From NCBI RefSeq assembly GCF_001295925.1, contig NZ_LJHQ01000070.1:27181-91180 (forward strand): 64,000 bases of DNA, written 5' to 3'. The notes beneath the pieces were generated by a model, which saw only the letters and a program-made list of their open reading frames with translations, did not search any database and was not told where the DNA came from. This DNA is from Allobosea sp. AAP35. Its GTDB lineage: Bacteria > Pseudomonadota > Alphaproteobacteria > Rhizobiales > Beijerinckiaceae. Below are positions 18,336 through 27,244 of this stretch, in pieces. Position 1 is the stretch's first letter, and the number at the start of each line of letters is the position of its first letter. A program made the position numbers and the translations under genes.

Positions 18336-21300
18336 ATGCCCGAAGCCGATCCAGCCCAGGTTCCGCCTTCAGCAGTGGCTCCACATTTCCTGAAGGGCGA
18401 CAGCGAACTCGCCGCCCTGATCGCCACCTTCGACTGGTCCGCAACCAGCCTGGGGGCGATCGAGCACTGGCCGCAGACGGTCCGTTCGATCGTCGGCATG
18501 ATGCTGCAATCGCCGGTCCCCATCGTGACGCTGTGGGGCGAGCCGGGTGTGATGATCTACAACGACGCCTATTCGGTCTTCGCCGGCGGGCGCCATCCCC
18601 GGCTGCTGGGGTCGAATGTGCGCGAAGGCTGGCCGGAGGTCGCCGATTTCAACGACAATGTCGTGCGGACGGTTTTCCGGCAGGGCCAGACCCTCTCCTA
18701 CAAGGATCAGGAGCTGACTCTGAACCGTGGCGGCGGCCCGGCCCAGGTCTGGATGAACCTGGATTACTCCCCCCTTCTCGGTGGTGACGGAGCGCCGCTC
18801 GGCGTGATCGCCTTCGTGGTCGAGACCACAGAAAAGGTCGTGGCCGACCGTCAGCTGCGCGATGAACGCCTGCGGCTGCAGCAGATGTACGAGCAGGCGC
18901 CCTCCTTCATGGCGATGCTGGATGGCCCCGAACACCGCTTCACCCTGGTGAACGAGGCCTATCAGCAGTTGATCGGCCATCGCGAGGTTATGGGGAAGCC
19001 GGTTGCCGAAGCTCTGCCCGATGCCGTCGAACAGGGCTATCTCAGCATTCTCGACGAGGTGTTTTCGAGCGGCCGGACCTATCGAACAGCAGGCGCCCGC
19101 TTCGTTCTGCAATCCGGCGAGGGCACCGCGCCGCAGACCCGCTATGTCGATTTCGTCTTCCAGCCCATTGCCGACGCCACCGGCAAGGTGACCGGCATCT
19201 TCGTCGACGGCATCGACGTCACCGACCGCATCACCGCCCAGGAGGCCATCCGCGCCAGCGAGGCGCAGTTTCGCACCTTCGCCCAGGCGATGCCCAACCA
19301 TGTCTGGACCGCGCCGCCCGACGGCCTGCTCGACTGGTTCAACGAGCGCATCAGCGAATATAGCGGCCGCGAGCCCCAGGAACTGCTCGGCGCGCGCTGG
19401 ACGGAGATCGTCCATCCCGACGACCGCAGCGAGGCCAGCCGGCAATGGCAGGCGGCACTCGTCTCCGGCGAACGCTATCAGACCGAATTTCGCATCCGCA
19501 ACGCCGCCGGCGAGGACCGCTGGCATCTCGTCCGTGCACTGCCGATCCGTGCCGAGACGGGCGAAATCATCCGCTGGATCGGCACCAACACCGATATTCA
19601 CGAGCAGAAACTCGCCGAGGTCGAGACCGCCAAGGACCGCAACCGGCTCTGGACGCTGTCGCAGGAGTTGATGCTCGTCTGCGACTACGCAGGCGTCGTC
19701 ACCGCCGTGAACCCGTCCGCGCAGCGCCTTCTCGGCTGGAGCGAAGCCGAGATGATCGGCAAGACGCTGGCGGATTTTCTCCACCCAGACGATCTCGCAA
19801 GAACAGCGGCCGAGGTCGGCCGGCTGGCGCAGGGCGCCACCACCCTGGCGTTCGAGAATCGATATCGCTGCAAGGAAGGCGGCTATCGCCTGCTCGACTG
19901 GACAGCCGTGCCCGATGCAGGACGCATCCATGCGATCGGGCGCGACATCACCGAGGAGCGCCGGGCGACGCGCGACCGCGACCGGATCTGGAACCTCTCG
20001 CCCGTTCTCAAAGTCGTAGCGTCCCGCACAGGCGCGATCACCGCGGTCAATCCGACCTGGAGCAAGGTCCTGGGCTGGCTGCCGCAGGAAACGATCGGGC
20101 GCGACATCCTCGAATTCGTCGAGCCCGCGGACCGCGCGGGCGCCGCCACCAGGCTGACGCGGCTCTCCGAGGGCGCACCGATCGTGACCTCCGAAAGCGC
20201 CATTCTGACCAGCGATGGGGGGCGGCGGCGCATCGCCTGGACAAGCGTGCCCGACGGCGAAACCATCTATGCCTTCGGGCGCGACATCACCGCCGAGACC
20301 GAAGCCGCGGCCGCGCTCGCCAGCAGCGAGGCTGCATTGCGCCAGGCTCAGAAGATGGAAGCCATCGGCCAGCTCACCGGCGGCGTCGCCCATGACTTCA
20401 ACAACCTGCTTCAGGTTGTCAGCGGCAATCTCCAGCTGTTGTCGCGCGACATCGCCGGCAACGACACGGCGTCGCGACGCATCCACAATGCGATGGAAGG
20501 CGTCGCGCGCGGCTCCCGCCTCGCCTCGCAGTTGCTCGCCTTCGGGCGTCGCCAGCCGCTCGCGCCCAAGGTCATCAATCTCGGCAAGCTCATCCGAGGC
20601 ATGGACGAGATGCTGCGGCGGGCGCTGGGCGAGACGATCGAGATCGAAAGCGTCGTCGCGGGGGGCTTGTGGAACACGCTGGTCGACCCCGGCAATGTCG
20701 AGAACGCGCTGCTCAACCTTGCCATCAACGCCCGCGATGCGATGGAGGGCAGCGGCAAGCTGACGATCGAGGCCGGCAATGCCGTGCTCGACAGCGCCTA
20801 TGCCCGCCAGCATCACGACGTCGTGCCCGGCCGCTATGTCATGCTGGCCGTCACCGACACAGGCTCCGGCATCCCCCCTGACATTCTCGACAAGGTCTTC
20901 GAACCCTTTTTCAGCACCAAGCCGGAGGGCAAGGGCACGGGGCTGGGCCTCTCCATGGTTTATGGCTTCGTCAAGCAGTCGGGCGGCCATGTGAAGATCT
21001 ACAGCGAGCCCGGCGAAGGCACGACCATCCGCCTCTACCTGCCGCGCTCCGCCGAGGCCGAGCACGAACTGGTCTCCCATGAGTCTGGCCCCATCGCCGG
21101 AGGCACCGAAACCATTCTGGTTGCCGAGGACGACAAGGGCGTGCGCGAGACCGTGATCGAGACCCTGACCGATCTCGGCTACCGCGTTCTGCAGGCACCG
21201 GATGCGAAATCCGCGCTGGCCATCGTCGAGAGCGGGATTCCCATCGATCTGCTCTTCACCGATGTGGTCATGCCCGGCCCGATGAAGAGCACCGAGCTTG

Positions 21301-21908
21301 CCCGCAAGGCGGTCGAGCGGTTGCCGGGTCTCAGTGTGCTGTTCACCTCGGGCTACACCGAGAACTCGATCGTCCACGAGGGCCGCCTCGATGAAGGCGT
21401 CGAGCTCCTGAGCAAGCCCTATTCGCTGGAGCAATTGGCGCGCAAGGTCCGCCACCAGCTCGGCAATAGCGCCCAGCGCCAGCAGCAGGAGCCTTCGCAG
21501 GACCCGGTCCCCGTCGCCCAGGCCGCCCCCGCCGACACCGGCAGGCTCACCATCCTGCTCTGCGAGGATGACGCGCTGATCGCCATGGCAACGGTCGACA
21601 TGCTGGAGGATCTTGGCCATGCGGTCGTCGAAGCCGGCAGCGCGAAGGAGGCGCTGGCCCTTTTCGACAAGCATCGGGTCGACATCCTGCTGACCGATGT
21701 CGGTTTGCCGGACATGCCTGGCACGGTGCTGGTCGAGAAGGCGCGTGCGACGCGGCCAGACCTGCCGGTGATCTACGCGACGGGCCATTCCACCGTCGAG
21801 GGCGCCCAGACCAATACGCGGACGGCGCTCGTCGTCAAACCCTACAGAACGGCAGACCTGACCGCCGCCATCGCGAAGGTCACGGCCTCGGCGGACGACG
21901 CGGGCTGA
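18336..21908 (+). CDS. Multi-PAS hybrid sensor histidine kinase with two C-terminal receiver domains
   Basis: About 1190 residues with no membrane helix, so it senses a cytosolic signal. Up to five PAS-like modules occupy roughly residues 10-670. The dimerisation/phosphoacceptor box is GGVAHDFNNLLQ with H686, followed by an HATPase domain (NLAINARDAM, GTGLGLSMVYGFVKQ). Two receiver domains follow with phosphoacceptor aspartates D976 (LLFTDVVMPG) and D1121 (ILLTDVGLPD). The ATG at 18336 is chosen over a GTG at 18276. No response regulator or output gene is adjacent, so output must pass to a distant protein. The signal is unknown. Confidence 0.92.
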   Translation: MPEADPAQVPPSAVAPHFLKGDSELAALIATFDWSATSLGAIEHWPQTVRSIVGMMLQSPVPIVTLWGEPGVMIYNDAYSVFAGGRHPRLLGSNVREGWPEVADFNDNVVRTVFRQGQTLSYKDQELTLNRGGGPAQVWMNLDYSPLLGGDGAPLGVIAFVVETTEKVVADRQLRDERLRLQQMYEQAPSFMAMLDGPEHRFTLVNEAYQQLIGHREVMGKPVAEALPDAVEQGYLSILDEVFSSGRTYRTAGARFVLQSGEGTAPQTRYVDFVFQPIADATGKVTGIFVDGIDVTDRITAQEAIRASEAQFRTFAQAMPNHVWTAPPDGLLDWFNERISEYSGREPQELLGARWTEIVHPDDRSEASRQWQAALVSGERYQTEFRIRNAAGEDRWHLVRALPIRAETGEIIRWIGTNTDIHEQKLAEVETAKDRNRLWTLSQELMLVCDYAGVVTAVNPSAQRLLGWSEAEMIGKTLADFLHPDDLARTAAEVGRLAQGATTLAFENRYRCKEGGYRLLDWTAVPDAGRIHAIGRDITEERRATRDRDRIWNLSPVLKVVASRTGAITAVNPTWSKVLGWLPQETIGRDILEFVEPADRAGAATRLTRLSEGAPIVTSESAILTSDGGRRRIAWTSVPDGETIYAFGRDITAETEAAAALASSEAALRQAQKMEAIGQLTGGVAHDFNNLLQVVSGNLQLLSRDIAGNDTASRRIHNAMEGVARGSRLASQLLAFGRRQPLAPKVINLGKLIRGMDEMLRRALGETIEIESVVAGGLWNTLVDPGNVENALLNLAINARDAMEGSGKLTIEAGNAVLDSAYARQHHDVVPGRYVMLAVTDTGSGIPPDILDKVFEPFFSTKPEGKGTGLGLSMVYGFVKQSGGHVKIYSEPGEGTTIRLYLPRSAEAEHELVSHESGPIAGGTETILVAEDDKGVRETVIETLTDLGYRVLQAPDAKSALAIVESGIPIDLLFTDVVMPGPMKSTELARKAVERLPGLSVLFTSGYTENSIVHEGRLDEGVELLSKPYSLEQLARKVRHQLGNSAQRQQQEPSQDPVPVAQAAPADTGRLTILLCEDDALIAMATVDMLEDLGHAVVEAGSAKEALALFDKHRVDILLTDVGLPDMPGTVLVEKARATRPDLPVIYATGHSTVEGAQTNTRTALVVKPYRTADLTAAIAKVTASADDAG

Positions 21909-21994
21909 AAGCTCTTCAAGATTAATTCCCGCTTCTTGCGTCCGGAAGCCTGTTTCTCGCGTTCCCGACACAGATGGACCGGGAACCCTTCCAG

Positions 21995-22849
21995 ATGATT
22001 TTGCCTGACCTGTCGCGCCGCACCGCCCTGACAATGATCGGAGCGGGCCTGCTGCCCGCCTGCACCTCGCTATCCTCGACCGGACGGGGCGAAGGCGCCC
22101 GCGATCTCGCCTTCGGCCCTCACCCGCGGCAGAAGCTCGACGTCTATGTCCCGCCCGGCGGCGGCCAGAACCGTCCGGTGGTCTTCTTCATCTATGGCGG
22201 CTCCTGGTCGGGCGGTTCTCGCGGCACCTATGCGCTGGTCGGGGAGGCATTCGCCGCACGCGGCTATGTCACGGTGATCGCCGATTACCGCCTGGTGCCA
22301 GAAGTCCGGTTCCCGGTCTTCATCGAGGATGGCGCGCTGGCCTTGCGCTTCGTGGCCGACTCCATCACCGACTACGGCGGAGACCCCGGCCGCATCCACC
22401 TCGTCGGCCATTCGGCCGGCGCCTATAACGCCATGATGCTGGCGCTCGACCGGCGCTATCTCGCAACAGCGGGCGTCGGTGCGCGCAGCATCCGCGCGGC
22501 AGTCGGGCTGTCTGGTCCCTACGACTTCCTGCCGCTCGAAGGAGCCGTCACCACGGCCGCCTTCGGCCAGGCCCGCAACCTATCGCAGACCCAGCCGATC
22601 AACGTCGTGCGCCGTGACACGCCGCCCATCCTGCTGGCCACCGGTAGCGCCGACCGAACCGTCCTGCCGAAGAACACGCAGACGCTCGCAGCCCGGCTGC
22701 GGCAGGTCGGTGCGCCGGTCACGGTCGAGGTCTATGAAGGCCTGGGACATGCCGAGCCTGCTCTGGCGCTGACCCCGCTTTTCAGCTGGCGGGCGCCGGT
22801 CCTCGACGACATCATCGCCTTCTTCGAGAGCCGCAACGGCCGCCCTTGA
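21995..22849 (+). CDS. Alpha/beta hydrolase (carboxylesterase-like), predicted lipoprotein
   Basis: A 284-residue esterase/lipase-like enzyme. The N-terminus (MILPDLSRRTALTMIGAG, then LLPAC) combines a twin-arginine start with a lipobox, so it should be exported and anchored by the cysteine. The nucleophile elbow is VGHSAGAY, the oxyanion region is IYGGSW (usually HGGxW) and the rest of the triad is SADRTV and GLGHAEP. An ATG 21 bp upstream (21974) is possible but lacks a ribosome site, while 21995 has GGGAA 10 bp before it. The substrate is unknown. It converges on the cyclopropane synthase gene. Confidence 0.82.
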   Translation: MILPDLSRRTALTMIGAGLLPACTSLSSTGRGEGARDLAFGPHPRQKLDVYVPPGGGQNRPVVFFIYGGSWSGGSRGTYALVGEAFAARGYVTVIADYRLVPEVRFPVFIEDGALALRFVADSITDYGGDPGRIHLVGHSAGAYNAMMLALDRRYLATAGVGARSIRAAVGLSGPYDFLPLEGAVTTAAFGQARNLSQTQPINVVRRDTPPILLATGSADRTVLPKNTQTLAARLRQVGAPVTVEVYEGLGHAEPALALTPLFSWRAPVLDDIIAFFESRNGRP

Positions 22850-22870
22850 GCGTGCCGGCGCGGCGCTGAC

Positions 22871-24133
22871 TCAGCGAGAGGCCGGAACGCTGCGCGCGCT
22901 GTCGAGCGTGATCGCAAACAGGCCGACATCGGTCGCGGCGCTGCGAAATCCGCCCTCGCAATAGCAGAGGTAGAATTCCCACATCCGGCGGAACGGCTCG
23001 TCAAAACCCAACGGCCCGATCGTCTGCCACTGCACGAGGAAGCGGCGGCGCCATTCCTGCAGGGTGAGCGCGTAGCTGTCGCCGAAGCTGAACATCTCCG
23101 CCAGGCTCAAACCCGCGGCGGCGATCTGCTCGCGCATCGCAGTCGGCGACGGCAACAGCCCGCCCGGGAAGATATAGTGCTGGATGAAGTCCGCGCCGCT
23201 GGCATAGGACGCAAAGCGGCTGTCCTCGATCGTGATCGCCTGCAGCACGATCCGCCCATCGGGCTTCAGGCAGTCGCGCAGGGTCGAGAAATAGCTCGGC
23301 CAGAATTCGCGCCCGACGGCCTCGATCATCTCGATGGACACGATGCGGTCGAACTGTCCGGTGACGTCGCGATAATCCTGCAGGCGCAGATCGACCTGGC
23401 CCGACAGCCCCGCCGCGTCGACACGCTGCTGGGCATAGGCAAGTTGCGAGGGCGAGAGCGTGATGCCGGTGACATGGCAGCCCTCGCGGGCGAGCCGCTC
23501 CGCCAGCGCGCCCCAGCCGCAGCCGATCTCGAGCACGCGTTCGCCGCCGGTCAGCTGCAGCCGCTCCACGATAAGATCGAGCTTGGCGGCCTGCGCCTCC
23601 TCCAGCGTCTGGCCCGGTTGCGTGAAGAGAGCAGAGGAATAGGTCATGCTCTCGTCGAGCCATTTGGCGTAGAAGGCGTTGCCGAGATCGTAATGCGCGG
23701 TGATGTTGCGGGCGCTGCCGCGCTTGGTGTTCGCTCGGCCCAGATGCAGGGCCCGGGTGATCATCCGCGCCGGCCAGGAGCCGGAGATCATCGCCCGCAG
23801 CGTATGGTCGTTCACGGCGGCGAGCTCGATCACGGCCGTCATGTCGGGGCTGCTGAAATCGCCGTCGCAATAGGCCCGTGCAAAGCCGATATCGCTCTGG
23901 AGAACAAGGCGCCGGATCGCACGCCAGCGCTTGAGCACGATCGTCGCCTCGGGCCCTTCCGCGGGACCCTGCTGCACGAGCACATCGCCCTCCGGCGTCA
24001 CCACGGTGAGCGTGCCGCGGGCGAGCCGCGCCATCAGCCTCGCCAGAAACGCACGCGAAAGGCCCAGGCTCCAATCCAAGGATGGTTTGACTGGATGATC
24101 GATGGGCTTCTGCTGCATCTCTCTCATCGTCAT
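22871..24133 (-). CDS. cfa: Cyclopropane-fatty-acyl-phospholipid synthase
   Basis: A 420-residue SAM-dependent enzyme that adds a methylene group to unsaturated phospholipid acyl chains. It has the CFAS N-terminal lipid-binding domain, the diagnostic HYDLGNAFYAKWLDESMTYS, the SAM site LEIGCGWGALAERLA, and the late IQHYIFPGG block. The ATG at 24133 has AAGG five bases upstream; the longer open frame toward 24310 runs into the divergent promoter region. It lies in the stress-sigma neighbourhood and is divergent from the DUF2177 gene. Confidence 0.9.
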   Translation of the reverse strand: MTMREMQQKPIDHPVKPSLDWSLGLSRAFLARLMARLARGTLTVVTPEGDVLVQQGPAEGPEATIVLKRWRAIRRLVLQSDIGFARAYCDGDFSSPDMTAVIELAAVNDHTLRAMISGSWPARMITRALHLGRANTKRGSARNITAHYDLGNAFYAKWLDESMTYSSALFTQPGQTLEEAQAAKLDLIVERLQLTGGERVLEIGCGWGALAERLAREGCHVTGITLSPSQLAYAQQRVDAAGLSGQVDLRLQDYRDVTGQFDRIVSIEMIEAVGREFWPSYFSTLRDCLKPDGRIVLQAITIEDSRFASYASGADFIQHYIFPGGLLPSPTAMREQIAAAGLSLAEMFSFGDSYALTLQEWRRRFLVQWQTIGPLGFDEPFRRMWEFYLCYCEGGFRSAATDVGLFAITLDSARSVPASR

Positions 24134-24292
24134 GGTCACCTTACCGATCCCGCTGGAACGCAGCCCCGGTCTCGACGTTGGTTGAGGGCGCCGAACGTCG
24201 CCGCCCCCCTCCGCCGGCGGGGTTAGTGGACATTCATACGCTGCATCGAGGCAAACAGATTTACACGGCGGGGCGATGCCGACGCCGCCGAC

Positions 24293-24320
24293 CGATCCGT
24301 CCGGCGGCAATGGTCGTATC
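24293..24320 (+). promoter_or_regulatory. ECF11-type promoter of the DUF2177 gene
   Basis: CGATCC (24293-24298), a 16-bp spacer and CGTATC (24315-24320) match the layout of the sigma-gene promoter at 27868-27895 (TGATCC-N16-CGTAAA). The predicted transcription start, about 7 bp downstream, leaves a leader of about 20 bp before the ATG at 24346. Confidence 0.55.
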
Positions 24321-24345
24321 TGCCAGTAACAGATCGGAGAGCGTC

Positions 24346-24759
24346 ATGACTTTCATTGCGGGTTATCTCGTTTTTCTCCTCGTCTTCGGCGTCATCGACG
24401 TGATCTGGCTGTCAGTCATGGCCGGCGCTCTGTATCGCCCGGCTCTCGGCCATGTACTTCTCGAAAAAATTCGCTGGGCCCCAGCACTGTTGTTCTATTT
24501 CGCCTTCCCGGCGCTCTTGATCCATTTCGCGCTGATGCCGGCCCTGCAGGCCGGCTCGGCCATGGCAGCCTTCCGCGATGGCGCGCTCCTCGGTCTGCTC
24601 GCCTATGGCACCTACGACCTGACAAACTACGCGACGCTGCGCCCCTGGACGCTCAAGATCACGATCGCCGATCTGGTCTATGGCGGCGTCGTCGCGGGCG
24701 CCTCGACGCTTGCGGCCTATGTGGGTGTGGTGACGATGAGAGGCTGGGGCTGGCTCTGA
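24346..24759 (+). CDS. DUF2177 family membrane protein
   Basis: A 137-residue integral membrane protein with four predicted helices. The family start (MTFIAGYLVFLLVFGVIDVI, then WL) and the AYGTYDLTNYATLRPW block identify DUF2177. Its function is unknown, but the family recurs beside ECF11 sigma factors and cyclopropane-synthase-like genes, suggesting a part in membrane lipid response to oxidative stress. The ATG at 24346 is preceded by GGAGAG. Confidence 0.85.
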   Translation: MTFIAGYLVFLLVFGVIDVIWLSVMAGALYRPALGHVLLEKIRWAPALLFYFAFPALLIHFALMPALQAGSAMAAFRDGALLGLLAYGTYDLTNYATLRPWTLKITIADLVYGGVVAGASTLAAYVGVVTMRGWGWL

Positions 24760-24772
24760 GCCCCCCAAACCG

Positions 24773-25798
24773 TCAGGCCGGCCGCAGCCGGTAGTGCCCG
24801 ACGCCCCAGGCTTCGCCTGATTCATGGCCGAACAGACCGCTGGTCGCCAGGAAGAACAGCCGCCAACGCCGCCGCCACAAGGCCGCATCGGCGCCGTAGA
24901 CGTCTTTGAGGATCGGGTCGATCACCGCGCGATTACGGTCGAAATTGACCAGCCAGTCCTCGGCCGTGCGACTGTAATGCGTGCCGCTCCAGTGCCATTC
25001 GTCCTCGACCGCAAACAGCGCCGGAAAGCCATGGATCAGCCGCCGGCTCGGCATCAGCCCGCCGGTGAAGAAATGCTGCGCGATCCAGTCGGATGTGTCG
25101 TTCACGTCGAAGCGGTAGCAGGCGTTGCGATGCGTGAAGACATGCATGAACAGCCGCCCCTGGGACTTAAGCCAGCCGCGCGCCCGACCCAGCAGTTCCG
25201 TCCAGTTGGCCATATGCTCGAACATCTCGACCGAGACGATACGGTCGAATCCGCCCTCGCACGCAAACGCGTTCATGTCAGCGGTGACGATGCGCAGATT
25301 GCCCAGCCCCCGCGCGGCGGCCTGCCCCTCGATGAAGGCGCGCTGCGAGGCCGAGTTCGACACCGCCACGATCTCCGCCCTCGGCAGCCGCTCCGCCATG
25401 AACAGCGACAGCGAGCCCCAGCCGCAGCCGAGTTCGAGAATGCGCTGCCCGTCCTCGAGCCCGGCATGGGCGAGTGTCAGTTCCAGCGCCTTCACCTCCG
25501 CCTGGTCCAGCGTGGTGTGGGGCGTCTCGTAGTAGCAGGATGAGTATTTCCGCCGCGCGCCCAGCACAACCTCGAAGAAGGCGGCCGGCACTTCGTAATG
25601 CTGCTGGTTGGCAGCGTCGGTGTGCTCGGCGATGGGATAGTCCGCCATCTCCCGAATGAAGGCGTCGTCAGGTCGTGCGCCGCCTCTCTCCAGATGGCGG
25701 TTCGTGCGGGAGACCAGCGCAGAGATGCCCGCCCGGCTCACGACATCGGGCAGGGGCAGACGCTCGCCCCAGGCGCCGAGATTGTCCAGAAAACTCAT
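24773..25798 (-). CDS. SAM-dependent methyltransferase, CFA synthase family (second paralogue)
   Basis: A 341-residue protein related to, but shorter than, the enzyme at 22871. The SAM motif is LELGCGWGSLSLFMAERLP. HYEVPAAFFEVVLGARRKYS replaces the HYDLGNxFY of true cyclopropane synthases, and SVEMFEHM follows. In Rhodobacter the chrR-linked paralogue methylates the double bond of vaccenate on the way to furan fatty acids, so a C-methylase role is plausible. It ends the sigma-chrR-DUF1295 operon, starting 4 bp after the DUF1295 stop with GGGGAG as ribosome site. Confidence 0.85.
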   Translation of the reverse strand: MSFLDNLGAWGERLPLPDVVSRAGISALVSRTNRHLERGGARPDDAFIREMADYPIAEHTDAANQQHYEVPAAFFEVVLGARRKYSSCYYETPHTTLDQAEVKALELTLAHAGLEDGQRILELGCGWGSLSLFMAERLPRAEIVAVSNSASQRAFIEGQAAARGLGNLRIVTADMNAFACEGGFDRIVSVEMFEHMANWTELLGRARGWLKSQGRLFMHVFTHRNACYRFDVNDTSDWIAQHFFTGGLMPSRRLIHGFPALFAVEDEWHWSGTHYSRTAEDWLVNFDRNRAVIDPILKDVYGADAALWRRRWRLFFLATSGLFGHESGEAWGVGHYRLRPA

Positions 25799-25802
25799 AT
25801 GG

Positions 25803-26615
25803 TCAGGCTCCCCGCGCGGTCGGCGGCCAGGGCACAAGTGCGCTCGTGCGGCGCTGATAGGCACGATAGGCCTCGCCATGCTTGGCGACCATATGCTCCT
25901 CCAGCGGCGGAATGCCCGAGATTTTCGTCAAGAGCAGCGTGATGCACACAGGCGCCAGCACGGCGACGAAGCCGAACGGATAGCCCGCGGCCGCCATCGC
26001 GATGACCGGGTAGGCACACCACAAAACGCATTCGAAGAAGTAGTTCGGATGGCGCGACCAGGCCCACAGACCCGTATCGCAGACTTTGCCCTTGCTGGCG
26101 GGATCCTGCGCGAAAGCGCGCAGCTGCCGGTCGGCGACCGCTCCGCCACCGACGCCGATCAAGAACACCAGCACACCGAGGAGGTCCTGAAAACCGAGCG
26201 TCGGCGCCGGATTATGGGCCGCCAGCACGATCGCAATCGCGAGCGGCGAGCTCGCCAGGGCCTGCATCATCATGAAGCGGAACATCTGGCGGTCCTTATC
26301 GGCCCCCCAGTCGCGCTTGAGTTTGGCATAGCGCGGGTCGTCCGAAATGCCGCGCGTGCGCGAGGCAACATGCAGCCCGAGCCGCAGCGCCCAGGCCGCA
26401 GCCAGCGCCGCGACCAGCAACCGGCGCGACCATGGCCCCTCGCCGAAAGGCAGAAGCGCGCCGATGATCCCGGTCGCGCCGAGCCCGAAAGTCCAGATCG
26501 CGTCGATCCAGCCGGAATTGCCCGTCCGCCGCTCGACCAGCCAGGCCGTCGTCATCGCGGTCGCCATCAGGGCAGCAACCGCAGCGAGCGCCAGCACGAA
26601 GGCGGTCCCCGTCAC
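25803..26615 (-). CDS. DUF1295 family membrane protein (steroid 5-alpha-reductase-like)
   Basis: A 270-residue polytopic membrane protein with about seven helices. The C-terminal third has the isoprenylcysteine methyltransferase/5-alpha-reductase pattern (GLWAWSRHPNYFFE and EEHMVAKHGEAYRAYQRRTS). Members are NAD(P)H-dependent reductases or methyltransferases of lipids; the chrR-linked ones probably act on unsaturated or methylated fatty acids. It overlaps the ChrR gene by 4 bp and is followed immediately by the methyltransferase gene. Confidence 0.85.
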   Translation of the reverse strand: MTGTAFVLALAAVAALMATAMTTAWLVERRTGNSGWIDAIWTFGLGATGIIGALLPFGEGPWSRRLLVAALAAAWALRLGLHVASRTRGISDDPRYAKLKRDWGADKDRQMFRFMMMQALASSPLAIAIVLAAHNPAPTLGFQDLLGVLVFLIGVGGGAVADRQLRAFAQDPASKGKVCDTGLWAWSRHPNYFFECVLWCAYPVIAMAAAGYPFGFVAVLAPVCITLLLTKISGIPPLEEHMVAKHGEAYRAYQRRTSALVPWPPTARGA

Positions 26616-27244
26616 AGCCTCACCAGCGGCTGCAGCATCCGCCCGAGCCAGCCCTTGAAGCGCACCTCGCCGGTCAGCGCGACGATGCAGGTGCAGCCTT
26701 CGACGGCGTCGACATGGGGGTGGTGCTCGTGGTCCTCGTTCGCCTCGTCGAAATCGCCGCGACCAAACCGGCCATATTCGTGCTCATAGGCACCCGACAG
26801 GATCGTGGTCCATTCGTTCCCGGTGTGGCGATGCTCCGGCAGCCAGGTGCCGGGCGCCGCGCGCAGCATGAAGACCCGCGCCTCCGCGCCGGGGACATGC
26901 ACCCGCCGCATCGCCACGCCACGCCCGATCGGGCGCCATTTGCCGAGCTCATAGGGCGCCAGCACGCGCGGTAGCCCGCCGTCGCGCGGCGGCTGGGACG
27001 GGGCGGCGGCGATATCCGCAGTCTCCTCGATCCGCGCCAGCGCATCCTCGGCGGAGGTCAGCATGGGCACGGCCTCGCCGCGCGCCAGCACGCCGCCGCC
27101 GATCGCCTCGATCTCGCGCAGCGCCCGGGCGCTATCCCGGTTCATCTCGACATGCGCGGCGACGACGAGCGCCATGCCCTCGTCGAGCCGGCCCGAGGCG
27201 AAGCCGGCCAAAGTCTCGTCCGACGCGAATTGCCGGGCGTTCAT
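26612..27244 (-). CDS. chrR: ChrR-like anti-sigma factor with degenerate zinc site and intact cupin
   Basis: A 210-residue cytosolic partner of the sigma factor. Residues 1-90 match the anti-sigma domain of Rhodobacter ChrR (SDETLAGFASGRLDEG, ALVVAAHVEMN), but of the zinc ligands H6/H31/C35/C38 only the AAH histidine remains: the HxxxCxxC motif reads HVEMNRDS. The C-terminal cupin keeps its metal set, HRHTGNE and DHEHHPHV. ChrR proteins release their sigma factor in response to singlet oxygen and peroxides. The start overlaps the sigma stop by 4 bp, as is standard for this pair. Confidence 0.88.
   Translation of the reverse strand: MNARQFASDETLAGFASGRLDEGMALVVAAHVEMNRDSARALREIEAIGGGVLARGEAVPMLTSAEDALARIEETADIAAAPSQPPRDGGLPRVLAPYELGKWRPIGRGVAMRRVHVPGAEARVFMLRAAPGTWLPEHRHTGNEWTTILSGAYEHEYGRFGRGDFDEANEDHEHHPHVDAVEGCTCIVALTGEVRFKGWLGRMLQPLVRL

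Noticed and set aside
18369..22034. 1221-codon minus-strand open frame opposite the hybrid kinase
   Set aside because: Antisense shadow; the plus strand encodes unmistakable PAS, kinase and receiver motifs.
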